A DNA stretch of 64,000 nt from Gossypium raimondii (GCF_025698545.1 NC_068576.1:56394094-56458093); one strand, 5' to 3'; positions 35,193-46,600 are shown, counted from the first letter of the stretch. Notes: generated from the sequence alone by a model not told the origin. A program made the numbers and translations.

Positions 35193-37964
35193 ATGGATTT
35201 GGGATCAATGGGGTTCCTCAAAGCTTTGCTTGTCGCTGTTTATGCTTTGGATCCCTACTTTTCCCATGCTGAGACAGGTAAAGATTTGAAAATTAATAGA
35301 AACAAACACTAATGACTAAGATATATCTATCTCTTATATATATATGATCCATTATTTTGCAGCTCCAAATTACAGTTTCGTTCACGAATCAACAACAGCA
35401 CCTCCGGTCTCATACCACGACTATATTGTGGTCGGTGGAGGAGCCGCTGGCTGTCCCTTGGCCGCAACTCTATCAGAAACCGCCAACGTTTTAGTCCTCG
35501 AAAGAGGAGGGTCTCCCTACCGCAACCCTGGTAAGACAGACAAAGGCAACTTCTTGCTCACTCTTTTAGATCCCTCCCCCGATTCATATGCTCAAATATT
35601 CATTACTGAGGACGGAGTATACAACCACCGAGCACGTGTACTCGGCGGTGGCACCGTCTTCAACGCCGGGTTTTACTCACACGCCGAAACCGAGTTCGTA
35701 AAGGAATCTGGTTTGGATGAAGCTTTGGTGAATGATGCATATCAGTGGGTTGAAAACAAGGTGGTTTTCAAGGCACCATTGTTGCAATGGCAAACAGCAG
35801 TGAGGGATGGGTTGCTTGAAGCTGGGATTTTACCATACAACGGATATACAAATGAACACATCAATGGGACTAAAATTGGTTCAACCATTTTCGACATGAA
35901 TGATCATAGACATAGTGCAGCTGACTTGCTTGAATATGCTGACCCAAAGAATATCATAGTTTACTTGCATGCCACGGTAACCAAGATCCTTTTTACAACA
36001 CAAAGTAAGTTGCATGATCTTACAGCTTAATATGTAAATTACTTGCTCTTAATGATCTTACAACTTAATATGTAACTTTTAGCTGTTGGATCACGACCTA
36101 GAGCTATTGGGGTGATATATGAGGATGCAATGGGAGAAAAGCACACGGCATATTTAACAAATGATTCCAAGAGTGAAATAATCGTATCAGCAGGTGCCAT
36201 TGGAAGCTCACAATTATTGATGTTGAGCGGCATTGGGCCACGTTCTCAACTTGAGTCACTTGGTATCGAGGTGGTGATAGACCAACCTATGGTTGGCCAA
36301 GGCATGGCCGACAATACATTGAATGGTGTTTTTATTCCATCCCCTAATCCCGTTGAGCTCTCACTTCTTTCAACTGTGGGCATATCCCTGCTTGTTAACT
36401 ATATTGAAGCCGGAAGTGGATTGAATTTGGCTCCTTCTTTTGGGTGGATTTCCAAGTTTTTGCTCTCCATCTTGAACCAGGTTTTTACCTGCAATTTCAT
36501 ACCTCTTCATATGTGTTTTTTTTGGGTAAACTATATTGTTAGTCATTTAACTTTCGTAAATTTCTGTTTTGGTCATCGGAAATAAAAATATAAAATATAG
36601 CACCGTCATTAGTTGTTTTTTTTTTTGGGGGGGGTGGGGGGGTTTAGTCACTTCACTTCAAGTTAGATAGTTTTCTTATTTTAATCACTTGTAGACTCAT
36701 TTATTGTAGACTCATTTTTGCCAACCATTTTACTTTTTGAAGGAAAGAAAATATAAATTTTTATAGGGAATTGTGTCGGGTTTTTACAAGATAAAATAAT
36801 TTGTTTTGAATTAATTTTATTTTTTCTAGTAAAAAGGAGACACTTGGGCTTTTACATAAAAATCATTTTTCTTTTCAATTTATTTTATTTTCCCCGTTTT
36901 AGAATTAATTCTAGATATTTTTGAAAAGGGAAAAACATGGGTTTTATAGGTAAATATCTAGGTTTTTATGAAAAGAAATTGGTTTTATAAGGAAAACCTG
37001 GGTTTTATTTGGAAAATTTGAGTTTCATTTTCATAGAAGAACTAATTCCTTATATATAAAATTTAATTTTTCTTCTTTTTTTTTGAAAAAGTAAAATAAT
37101 TCTAAAACAGAATGACAAAATGAAAATTTACTAAGTTGAATTACTAAAGTAGGAGTATTGTAACATAGAAGTTAACTAAATTAAAAATAATATCTAGCGG
37201 AAGTATCAAAAGGAAAACTTACAAAAATGGGATGTAGTAATTACCATTTTCCTTTTTGGTTATGATCATACGATTCACTACATTTTTTAACAATGGCAAT
37301 GGTTGTCGCATGCAAAGACCACTATTGGGTCCTTCTTCGATACAAGACTTAACGGTGGCATCATTGCTCAAAAAGTTGCTCGTCCACTCTCAACAGGCCA
37401 CCTTGAGCTTCGTAGCACCGATCCAAACGAGACCCCCAAGGTGAGGTTCAATTACTTTCAAGAACCAGAAGACTTGAGAAACTGTGTACAAGGCATGAAA
37501 ACCATAATCAACGTTGTGAACTCCAAAGCCTTCTCGAAATTTCGTTACCAAACCATCTCGACTCAACAGCTTCTTAATGTGGTGGCAGCACTTCCCTTGA
37601 ACCAGAGACCGAGACACTTTGATACTGCTTCGTCTTTGGAACAATTCTGCAATGACACTGTGATGACATTTTGGCATCATCAAGGAGGATGCCAAGTTGG
37701 GAAGGTTGTGGATGAAGATTACAAGGTCATTGGCGTGGATGGCCTTAGGGTTATCGATGCTTCTACCTTTAGTTCCACACCTGGAACTAATCCTCAGGCT
37801 ACTGTCATGATGCTTGGAAGGTATAATTACAAATTAATTTAAAATATAACGTAATGTAACTTAGTATGTTTATTCCATCTATTATAGTTTAACTTGAATT
37901 ATTTTTTATTAACTTTTGATGTAGAGCTATGGGAGTACGAATTCAGAAGGATAGACTTTCGTAA
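35193..37964 (+). CDS. GMC-family FAD oxidoreductase, HOTHEAD / (R)-mandelonitrile lyase-like
   Basis: Five exons: 35193-35277, 35363-36004, 36083-36480, 37318-37820 and 37925-37964. They total 1668 nt, or 555 aa, and all phases agree. The N-terminal MGFLKALLVAVYALDP stretch fits a signal peptide. The FAD dinucleotide site is DYIVVGGGAAGCPLAATL, followed by RVLGGGTVFNAGFYSHAE and the GMC signature SAGAIGSSQLLMLSGIGP. The C-terminal catalytic region has STPGTNPQATVMMLGR. Family members act in the secretory path or wall: HOTHEAD in cuticle fatty-acid oxidation, others as mandelonitrile lyases. Oddities: the motif usually written WHYHGG reads WHHQGG here. Intron 3 is long (837 bp), its donor is GTTTTT, and its acceptor after gcatgcaaag has a weak pyrimidine tract. 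Exon 4's start is therefore the least certain boundary, and some residues between exons 3 and 4 may be missing. Confidence 0.85.
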
Positions 37965-38456
37965 AGAAGGATTTAAGAATCATACCAATTGGGAACTCAT
38001 CAAATGGATAGTTGTATGTTAAGTTACTATGTCACACCCATGATTTGAGTGAAGAATATTATGTTTTAAATATATTTATTAAAATTTCCTATAATAGTAA
38101 AATTAGTTATTTATTATGTATGATATTTTAAGTTTAAATTACTTTTAATAAAATATAATTTAATCTATAAATTAGAAGGTATTTTAATAATATTACAAAA
38201 TAGTTGTATATGATGCTGGTTGAGTTTATGATCTAATACTAAGCTAACTAAAACTGATATTACTGCATATATCAAAAGTGGAAAAAGGTAAAAGGAATAT
38301 GAAGCTTTTAGAGAGCCCTTTAACTCATATTCACTATGATTTTTGTTGGTGGAGAATCTCTGCAAATCTACTGCTTTTTTCCACTTCTCACCATAAAAGT
38401 AAAAGCCATGCATGGAATTTAATCTATCCAAAGGTTCTTTTAAAGGAGTCAAAAAA
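37965..38456. other. Spacer between GMC gene and first MIR399
   Basis: AT-rich, without coding potential. The first part is the GMC 3' UTR. The promoter of the first MIR399 starts within the last ~150 bp. Confidence 0.5.
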
Positions 38457-38480
38457 TTATATCCACAGCATAACCCATTG

Positions 38481-38488
38481 GCATATGC
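38481..38488 (+). promoter_or_regulatory. P1BS (PHR1-binding) site of MIR399 copy A
   Basis: GCATATGC fits GNATATNC. It ends 44 bp before the TATA box at 38533-38540. A second site at 38457-38464 (TTATATCC) misses only the first G. P1BS is the known binding site of PHR-type MYB factors that switch on MIR399 under phosphate starvation. Confidence 0.8.
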
Positions 38489-38532
38489 CATTTTCATCCA
38501 TGGTTTATTCTGTACCGTCCTCATAAAATACT

Positions 38533-38540
38533 TATAAAAG
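38533..38540 (+). promoter_or_regulatory. TATA box of MIR399 copy A
   Basis: TATAAAAG lies 90 bp before the star-strand sequence, inside a block that aligns with the copy B promoter. Confidence 0.7.
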
Positions 38541-38613
38541 AAGTTTAAGCATCAGCTGCAGAAACCTAGCGAAGCTGTTCCATAGTCCAAAACCAGAGGG
38601 AGCTGGTAGTAAT

Positions 38614-38722
38614 AAGCAAACCAGTCTTAGGGCACCTCTCACTTAGGCAGGTAATGGTGCATATTATGGCATTTGTTCCCATGACTTGCCAAAGGAGAGT
38701 TGCCCTGTGACTGCTTCAGCTT
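38614..38722 (+). ncRNA. MIR399: MIR399 precursor, copy A
   Basis: The 3' arm at 38687-38707 carries a 21-nt sequence beginning TGCCAAAGGAGAGTTGCCC, identical to the miR399b/c form as I recall it. The 5' arm (38630-38650, gggcacctctcacttaggca) pairs with it with a few mismatches and one bulge. The stem extends outward through aagcaaaccagtc and gactgcttcagctt. The loop is about 36 nt. miR399 guides cleavage of PHO2/UBC24 mRNA, releasing phosphate uptake and root-to-shoot transport during starvation. The precursor lies on the same strand as copy B, 2.6 kb away, and shares promoter architecture with it. Confidence 0.93.
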
Positions 38723-38841
38723 AGCATCCTTATCGTTAGTGCCACCATGGTTTAACATGACATGAATGAGATAGATTTTTTCTTTTTTGCTGAAAAGGAA
38801 AAAAAAAAATAGCTTAAAAGCATCATCAAGTTTCTTATACT

Positions 38842-39089
38842 AGGAATTTGATTGCATTTTGCTCCTTCTAGATCAAAGTGCAAACTGGTCTTTCTATTAA
38901 AATTTTCATATGTTTTTACGGTTAAAAATTAATCCATACACATTAGCATAAGGCACACATAGCACATCACATTTGCCTCGTTAATCGTACGTTAGTTTTT
39001 AATAACAGAAATAAATAATTTTAAAAAAATCATATAACTAATTTACCTATTTTTAAATAAAAGAATTAAAATATAATCTGACTCCTAAT
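38842..39089. mobile_element. MITE-like repeat
   Basis: The block begins aggaatttgattgcattttg, and the complement of its right end is aggagtcagattatatttta, a weak inverted repeat. A related block lies at about 16131-16385 (ggagttagattacattttgc..). No target duplication was resolved. Confidence 0.45.
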
Positions 39090-39231
39090 TTATAAGACTC
39101 TAAATTAACCTAAAAGACTACCAGCTTCTAACACTCTAATCTATGGTCAATAAAAGAGGGGTTGAAAGGACAAATGATGGACATCAAATGAAAATCTGAA
39201 TGAATAAATCAAAGTAAATAACCGTGGCACC

Positions 39232-39972
39232 ATGGATCATTTACAGAGAAGAAACGGAGTAAACAACCACTGGTTTCAGACCGTATTTGTGGACAATTTA
39301 CCACCGCGTTTACATACGAAGGGTTTTATGGCATATCTTTCAGAATCATGGTAGGATTGTTGACGCATTCATCCCACAAAAAAAAGGTGAATACGATCGA
39401 GGATTTGGATTTATACGTTATGCATATTGTGTTGATGCAAACAAGGCGATTGAGAGATTACATAAGATGGGTTTAGTTTATACGGCTATAGAGTTGAAGT
39501 TAGAATGACAAGATCTGGAGTAAGAAATTCTTTTTGGAGAAAAGTCAGAGTGGAAGCCAAAATGGTTCGGGCCGGTAATGTTGAACTTGTAGAGAATGAG
39601 GCAACTAATAATTTATGCCCAGAGCTTTGGATTGATAAGAGTCCTTCGAGTAGTGAAAGGCTACACAAGACTAATAAAGGTGCGATGGTGCAAAACTTTA
39701 GTACATTGTTGACTACCTTTGATGGTGTGAAGAAGAAGCTGAGATCAATGGCAGAGATTGAAGATAAATTGAATTTATTAGTTGAAAAAAAAAAGAAGAG
39801 CAAAAGCCCAGAGGTAGAAACTCCAAAGTTAAGAGGGTGGCGAAGAAGTTGCAATCACATGATGATCGTACTGTTAATGGCTCCCTTACTGACTGACATA
39901 TGGAATCGTAAGAAGATTATATTGAAAGAAGCGGAGGAGACTTTTTTTGATTTGCAAAGTTACTCAGGTTGA
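39232..39972 (+). pseudogene. RRM-domain protein fragment of LINE-associated type
   Basis: From ATG 39232: MDHLQRRNGVNNHWFQ, then VFVDNLPPRLHTK. After a 1-nt frameshift near 39326 the RRM continues as IFQNHGRIVDAFIPQKKGEY and RGFGFIRYAYCVDANKAI. After a second shift near 39500 come a basic stretch and a coiled-coil-like VKKKLRSMAEIEDKLNLL. The RNP1-like motif is RGFGFIRY. In cotton-type genomes such RRM proteins are commonly encoded by or near LINE elements. No reverse transcriptase follows here. The two frameshifts and the missing remainder make it a pseudogene. Confidence 0.7.
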
Positions 39973-41020
39973 ATGCAGGCGACACAAGGTAGAGTTTGTG
40001 TTTCCTTTATAGATTGCGTTTGAATCCTTTCTTGAGGTAATTGTGTAGCTCCTTGGAATTCTAATGATGTTGGTGACATCAAATATGTTCTATCTTTATC
40101 GATCTTGAATGCAAACATAATAAGAATTATCATATTATTACAAATATTTTTAGAAGAATCGGTTTCTATCGCAAAATCAATTTAAAAGACATGTTAATTA
40201 ATTTTACTAAAAAGAAAAAGACAATTGAACCACAAGAGTTAAGTGAAATAGCATGATTTATTTTTTACCTTAACCCATAATCGAAAGTTTAACTTTTATG
40301 AACAATTTTAAAATTTGTGATGAACAGGAAAGGCCCTAAATTGTCTATTGATCAATGTCAGATCAAGTGACCATTTATTCAACTAATTGTTATCTGTTTC
40401 CATCTCTTTTAGCAAAAAGTCCACACTTTTTCTACGCTTAAACATCAGTAGAAGTCCTAGATTGAATAGTGAATATGTCTATAAAATTGCAGTTCAATTT
40501 AAAAAAATAAGTTTATTTTTAAATTATAAAAATTTTAAAAATATTAGCTCTGTTAAATAATAAATGATATTTTTAAACAATAAATATTAAATATATTCTA
40601 AATTAACTTTATTTAATTATTTTAATAATACAAAATTAAATTAATCCATTTAATAATAGGAAGATTGATTTAATCAAATCTGTATAATATAACAACCTCT
40701 CAGTTACATTCTACCCCTTTTATTTTTTCTCTAGGAGCCATTTCCTACTTGGGAATATAAAAGAGGAAATCACAATCCAAATTCCCTTTTGTTCTATTGA
40801 ACTCAACCAAAACACTATAAGAACCATAAATAAAGCAAAAGAAAAAGGGGAAATAAAATTAAAAAGGGGTGTGAGGATGATATGTCTGCCCTTAAAAACT
40901 CTGCCTTCTTTTACTCTGTCCTCTAACCTACCATGGACGGACTATATGTAAAGAGTAAAACATATATTCTCATACCCTTATATTGAACCTTTAAGAGGCA
41001 CTTAAGGTCAAAGAAGCAAA
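39973..41020. other. Spacer before MIR399 copy B
   Basis: AT-rich. The first ~100 bp may continue the LINE-type remnant (degraded gtgtagctccttggaattct near 40045). No gene is seen. The last ~100 bp belong to the MIR399 copy B promoter. Confidence 0.5.
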
Positions 41021-41024
41021 AAGA

Positions 41025-41058
41025 GGATATCCAATAGCATAACCCCTCCAGCATATGC
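41025..41058 (+). promoter_or_regulatory. Two P1BS sites of MIR399 copy B
   Basis: GGATATCC (41025-41032) and GCATATGC (41051-41058) both fit GNATATNC. The second ends 46 bp before the TATA box at 41105. The order and spacing are those of copy A, where the outer site is mutated. Confidence 0.82.
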
Positions 41059-41104
41059 TATTCACGGATAGGGTTATTCCCTCTAATACACCATTGGAAA
41101 TGCT

Positions 41105-41112
41105 TATAAAAT
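41105..41112 (+). promoter_or_regulatory. TATA box of MIR399 copy B
   Basis: TATAAAAT, followed by atcagctg as in copy A. It lies 85 bp before the star strand. Confidence 0.7.
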
Positions 41113-41181
41113 CAGCTGTGATTTCAAGCAAAGATTGCAGTGCAAGAACTGGCATATCCATGGTGATGGGAATTAGTGAAT

Positions 41182-41326
41182 AAGCAAACCAGTCAAAGGG
41201 CGCCTCTTACTTGGCAGGTAAGTACAGTATTTTGTGCTGTAATTAAGTATATTCAAGGGCTGGGTTCCCAACACTTAGTTTACACTGACTTGCCAAAGGA
41301 GAGTTGCCCTGTGACTGATTCAGCTT
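41182..41326 (+). ncRNA. MIR399: MIR399 precursor, copy B
   Basis: The mature 21-nt sequence at 41291-41311 (tgccaaaggagagttgccc..) is identical to copy A. The 5' arm (41198-41218, gggcgcctcttacttggcag) pairs better with it than the arm of copy A does. The loop is larger (about 72 nt). The outer stem aagcaaaccagtc / gactgattcagctt is shared with copy A. Both precursors therefore derive from one duplicated gene. The predicted target is PHO2/UBC24 mRNA, through its 5' UTR sites. Confidence 0.94.
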
Positions 41327-41331
41327 AATAT

Positions 41332-43255
41332 CGTAAGATGATTGCCCCCACACAGGTCATTTCAACAGGTATGTTTTTTTCTATAGATTTGATGTAGTAG
41401 CATGATGAAAATTCTGGCATGGTGATTGGAAATTTAGCTGTAGCCTGTCCTAGAAGCAATCATACATATAAACCATGCAGCTAGCTCTTTAGATCTTAAT
41501 CTTCGCCTGTTTTGCCTTGAATTATAGTAGAGATTGGAGCATAGTTTATTTCTTTGAGCATTGTGAAATGAGGGCTTGTTCCTTTTTGTAAAATGGCAAG
41601 AACTATAGCTAGATATGGAAAAAAATTGTCAAAAAATTTTGTAACCATAACAAGGCTAAGAGTTTAACAATAAGTCCTTTCAGAAAATGGTGGGTTCTTG
41701 GGCAGATATAGAACAGTTTGGTTTGTTTTATGTATCCTCAATTTTTTTTTTCATTGTCAGTTGGGTTAAATCGTTATTAAGATTTGAACTAAACAATTAT
41801 TCTCATATTCGAAACTTGAGCTAGGTAACTGTTTTTATATTGAGGCTTAAATTTTTTTATCTAAGTTAATTAGTCGCTGAACTTAACAATTATTCTCATA
41901 TTAAGGCCTAAATTTGACAATTTTCCCCACAAGCTTAAACTTTAAGTGTTTTAAGAAATATCAAAGGCTAACTTAGATTAAAAAATGTTTTAATTCCAAC
42001 CTAAAAATAATTATCAAATTTAAAGCTTAACTTGAAAAAATTTTAAACTCAAATATAAAAATTACTACATTCAATTCCAATTCATACCCAAAAATTATTT
42101 AACCCTTAATTTACAATTAACTCACGAGAATAATTCACTGACAATTAAGAATGTGCCTATGATCTCAACCTGCTAAATAGGTTTTAAGGTGAATATCTAA
42201 TGCAATTGAACCAAAAGCTGGATTCTGAAAATGCCCTTCCCTGCCTTTGAATTTTCTTTATTGAACAAAGATTTGGTGTAAAGCTGCTTTATTTAGTATA
42301 TAAAATTGCATATTCTTTTGACTTTTGCACTTTTAATGATCATTTACATCTATCTAAAGAGATGATGATAATGCCGGTTATTGGGTCGACACAAACCCAA
42401 CTATGTTAGGACCCGCCTGTATCCCTCAACACTCGGACAAAATTTCGAAATAGTTGCAGATTTTTCTTTTAACTTAATTGATATGAACATTATTGAAAAT
42501 AAGTGGACGTAAGTTTATATATGTTAAAGTGCATTATCTTCTTATTTATGGATTGGAGAGCGGTTATGAGTAGTTCTAGACATTATCATAAAGAGAACAA
42601 ATATGATCCGAATTTGTAATAATTTTTTTAAAAAAATACGAAATAGTTGATTTTGAATAGGTTTAATATATTATTTGATATTTGAGTATAATATTTTCTT
42701 TAGTGATATTTATGTTATTTTTATTTAATTATGGTACTTGTATATAACAAAATTGCTATATTTTGACACTTAAAAGGTAATGATGTTAATTTTTTGATGT
42801 TTAATTTAGATTTTAGGGTTGATTTGAGTTAATGTTGTTATCTTCAGACACCAAAATATTTAGCTTTTGTCAAATACAAATATTATATTAAAAAATGTCA
42901 AATTCAGATATAGAACTATGCATTAAGTCTTTTGAATAAAATGGACATTTTTAATAAATAAATGGACATATTTTTTTGAAAAGCAGACATAAGATAAGGA
43001 GAGGTGAATTTTTAATGGATATAGAATAATTATAATAATAATTTGTCTTGTCTCGTCTCGTCTCACCTAATCATATGAAATTAAAATTAGTGACAAAATA
43101 TATATTATATTACAATGTATGAGAGTTTGGATTTAATTTCAAATAATATTTCATAAAAAATTATATATTTTAAATAAAAATAAGGTTAGATAAAATGAGA
43201 CAGAAATAGATACATCTCACATTCATAAATATCATAATAATTTTCAAGATTATAT
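41332..43255. other. Spacer after MIR399 copy B
   Basis: No gene is seen. It includes a SINE-like copy (about 42470-42590) related to 23276-23424. The first few hundred bases are likely the rest of the MIR399 primary transcript. Confidence 0.5.
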
Positions 43256-43263
43256 ATTCACAA

Positions 43264-43823
43264 TAAATCTAATCATGAGTTAGGACATCAGCCCAGACCT
43301 GAATGCCAACCTAAAAAGTGAGAGGATTTGGGCAAAAAAAAAAAAAAAAAAAACAATGCTTGTTTTTTAAACGAACCGAGCCTTAGGTAAGATTTTTTTT
43401 TGGTTTGAGCCTAGCCCGAATTTGCCTATTTTTTTCACTATTGTTTTGTTATTGTTTTATGCCATTTTGATGTAGTTTTACTGCCATTTTGTTGCTATTA
43501 CTTAAATATTGTATAACTCTTGCTTTATATATTATTAATTTTACTACTATTTTATAAGCATTTACTCCCTAAAGTTATAACTATTTTAGTGTTATTTTCA
43601 ATTTGTTGAAAAATATTTATTTTAACATTTTTAGTGTATTTGATATATTATATTTTTAAATTTATTTTTATATAAAAATAATATACTTGTTTTAATATAA
43701 ATAGACCGAGTCGAACTCGAATTTAATATTTTTATTTAGGCCGAACTTTAAATATATTTTTTAGGCCGAATAAACCCGAACCAAAAATCAAATAATTACC
43801 CAATCCGATTATGATCAGTTGTA
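43264..43823. mobile_element. hAT-like non-autonomous element (560 bp)
   Basis: The ends are taaatctaatcatgag and tacaactgatcataat (complement of right). The 8-bp duplication attcacaa flanks them perfectly (43256-43263 and 43824-43831). It is homologous to 22285-22887. It contains a 20-bp A run near 43340 and no coding sequence. Confidence 0.75.
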
Positions 43824-44413
43824 ATTCACAATAAAACAAGAGAAATAATGCACAACATATGTAACTATAAAGCAATAATAAATTGCAGGATATATATCAC
43901 TACATTGAACATGTACCTGTTTTCTGCTTTCTGGTAAAATATACTTACAATGACCACACAGACACGAAATCTACCGATCAGAAGTGAGGATACGTAGCAA
44001 CTCTCAAAACATTAAACCTATTTATAAAACAATAAAAAAAATACTATGATAAGGGCTTTACAGAGTTACTTTTCCTTCAGTTTTTATCAGGTTTATTTAT
44101 CTTCTCATTAGGTGTCAGCTACAGTGAAAAGTATTATAATGCAATGAGTACATTTTCGTCAACAATTTTACCAAAAATAAAGAAGCAAATGATGGTTTTA
44201 CGTAAAGCGAAGTATAATAAAGTTGGCATACTTTCCAATATGGCTCCAAAATATTTTTCATGTCGATTATTACAGTAAATTTTATTTCTTCTGGTACATA
44301 ATACACCAATCATTATGTACCTTAAAGTACAAGAAACTTATTAATCACAACATGAATTCACACAACGAAACAAAGGAAAAAGAAAGCAGTCTTTTATTGC
44401 CGCTCAATCTCTG

Positions 44414-46164
44414 TTATTCTCTCTCATTCTCTCTCTTTTTCTCAAGCCCTAAATTTACCACTCTGCAATTCAATCTCACTTCTCCATTTTCCATCACCCC
44501 TACATTCCCAAGCTTCACCATCGATGTGGCAAATTCTTTGAAGAACAAGCTTTGATCATTAGCAAATGATTCAACAATCCATTTAGTCCTATAATCACCA
44601 TACAGGGCTTGATCGGATCCGAACACACCTTTCCCTGCCAACAGTTGTTTGTAATAATTATTATCGAAAGTTGATGCCGTGGAGTCCAAGAACTGTCCTG
44701 CATTGCCATTTTTATTTGGTTTCGGGCATTTCTTCTTCAGTGTTTCTGCAAATTCAGGGTTCATTGTAGGGTCGATGTCATGAACCGAGCTGAAATTATG
44801 GAGCCGAGCTTGGAATGAAGAACAGTGTGAGAATCCTAGGGTGTGACCTCCGGATAGGGCTACTAAGTCCTTGACCCCTAAACCTCGCTTAGTGAAGCTT
44901 TGAATGAGTGTTGAAACGTTGAAAGTTGGGGCTGGTAAGTTGATGGTTTCGGAAGCCTTGGAGATTCTGCCATCTTTTCTGCCTTTAAGTACGTTCCAGA
45001 AAGGCCCTCCTGACTGTAGGAAACAAAGACATGTTCAGTTTTGTGCGTTTGTGTTGAGGAAAGGGGAGAGGAGAGGAGGCTAGCTAACTCTTTCTCAAGA
45101 AGTGTCATGCATCTAAAACTAATTGATACTTTATCGGGTCAATAATATTTTCTCCGAGTTAAGTTGGGATTCTAATATCTCAACTCCGTAAAGAGTTAGA
45201 ATGTGTTAAAAGACTACCTAAGTAATGGCGTATTCAAAAGACAAGAGTGACTAGTAGAATTAAACACCTACCAAAATGGTGATCATTAATTGTATGGGTT
45301 GAACCCTCAACCCATAGGATATATATCCCCTCAAGTGACTTATATCTTATAAGTTGGGGATTCAAATCCTATCATTGATAAATTGTCACTATTTCTGAAG
45401 CGATAATGCACCACATACGGTTCAATCCAAGATGGTTTTATTTTATGAATCTATCATCTCTTCAAGTAGATTCTCAAGGCACTCGAACCCTTTAGAGATT
45501 CGGGAGACAAAACTTCGGTTCGACCCATGAAGATAATGTCGACCCTTGGAGGGATTTGTCAACTTTAAACAATAACATTTCAAAACTTTTCCAAAAAGAG
45601 TTAACTTCCCTTCAACAGTTTGCAAGGTTAATTATAGAAATTTCGTTTAAAAGGGTTTTTCAATGTTTACCATTGCTACTACATCTCTTGCTGCAATGGC
45701 GACTATATCAGCACAAGAGACCGTCTTCGGACACGCCGATTCAAGCTTAGTTTTCGCGTCATCAATCACATAGAATGCTCGAAGAGAGATATTAGGAGGA
45801 CCATCTTTCTCCGCTTGATTTTGCGGAGTCGAGTCCAACAACACCGATGCATCGCATCCCTGTCACCACCCCAAGAAAAATCATTTCAACCTAAAAATGG
45901 CTGCACATTTTGACACTAAAAAGACGTAAACAACAACATACGTACCCTTATGAAACAGTCATGAAAGAACATCCTAAGAATCCGAGCAGGAACTTTAGCA
46001 TCATGCATGGAGGCATTCAATATAGTGTATCTTATAATTTTCTCAGCTTCAGGACATGCTCGATCATAATAATGGACATCTAATGCCGCCTGTGACCGTA
46101 GAACCGTCATCAGCCCAAGGAAAATAATCGAAAAAGAGAGTTTTCTCGGTGAAAAACCAGCCAT
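44414..46164 (-). CDS. Class III peroxidase, PRX66-like
   Basis: Three exons: 45946-46164, 45671-45859 and 44414-45013. They total 1008 nt, or 335 aa. A signal peptide ([19 protein letters not shown]) is followed by a mature protein beginning [12 protein letters not shown]. The distal haem site is [18 protein letters not shown], with catalytic Arg and His. The proximal His lies in [14 protein letters not shown]. The eight conserved cysteines appear present. Such enzymes are secreted to the wall, where they use H2O2 to oxidise phenolics (lignin or suberin) or generate radicals. The protein is closest, from recall, to Arabidopsis PER66. The C-terminus continues past the usual ..RVVN end with [12 protein letters not shown], a charged tail. 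Intron 2 (45014-45670) is 657 bp and contains tRNA-like B-box motifs (about 45360 and 45495), so it may hold old SINE pieces. Confidence 0.94.
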
Positions 46165-46600
46165 TTTGGTTTATCAAAATTTAAAAGTAAATAAGGAATA
46201 TAAGAACAGAAAAATGTGAAAACGATGAGGGTATGAAAAGATTCATGGGACGATATATATAGTAGCCATGGCAACGTAAATGTTGAGCATATAATATACA
46301 TATTCGCTATGCTTTTAAGTCACTCAAATTGTGAACAAAATTGTGGAAAATGGATGCGGTACTGGTATTGGTGTACTTTTAGACCAAGTTTATATATTTC
46401 CACCTACTCATCAAGTATTCTTTTTATTTCACATATGAAGTTTACATGTGTTTTTATATGATTTTTAAATTTAAATAATAGTTTCGAGTTTCATGTGGTA
46501 TTATTATTATAAGCTCTGCGATTGTTGGGTTATATCTATCAGGTTGGTTAATGAAATGGATTAAAGCAGTACATAAGTTTTGTACTTTTTGAGTTTTTTT

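Noticed and set aside
45360..45510. tRNA gene in the peroxidase intron
   Set aside because: B-box-like motifs (ggggattcaaatcc) are present, but no cloverleaf could be drawn. Old SINE pieces are more likely.
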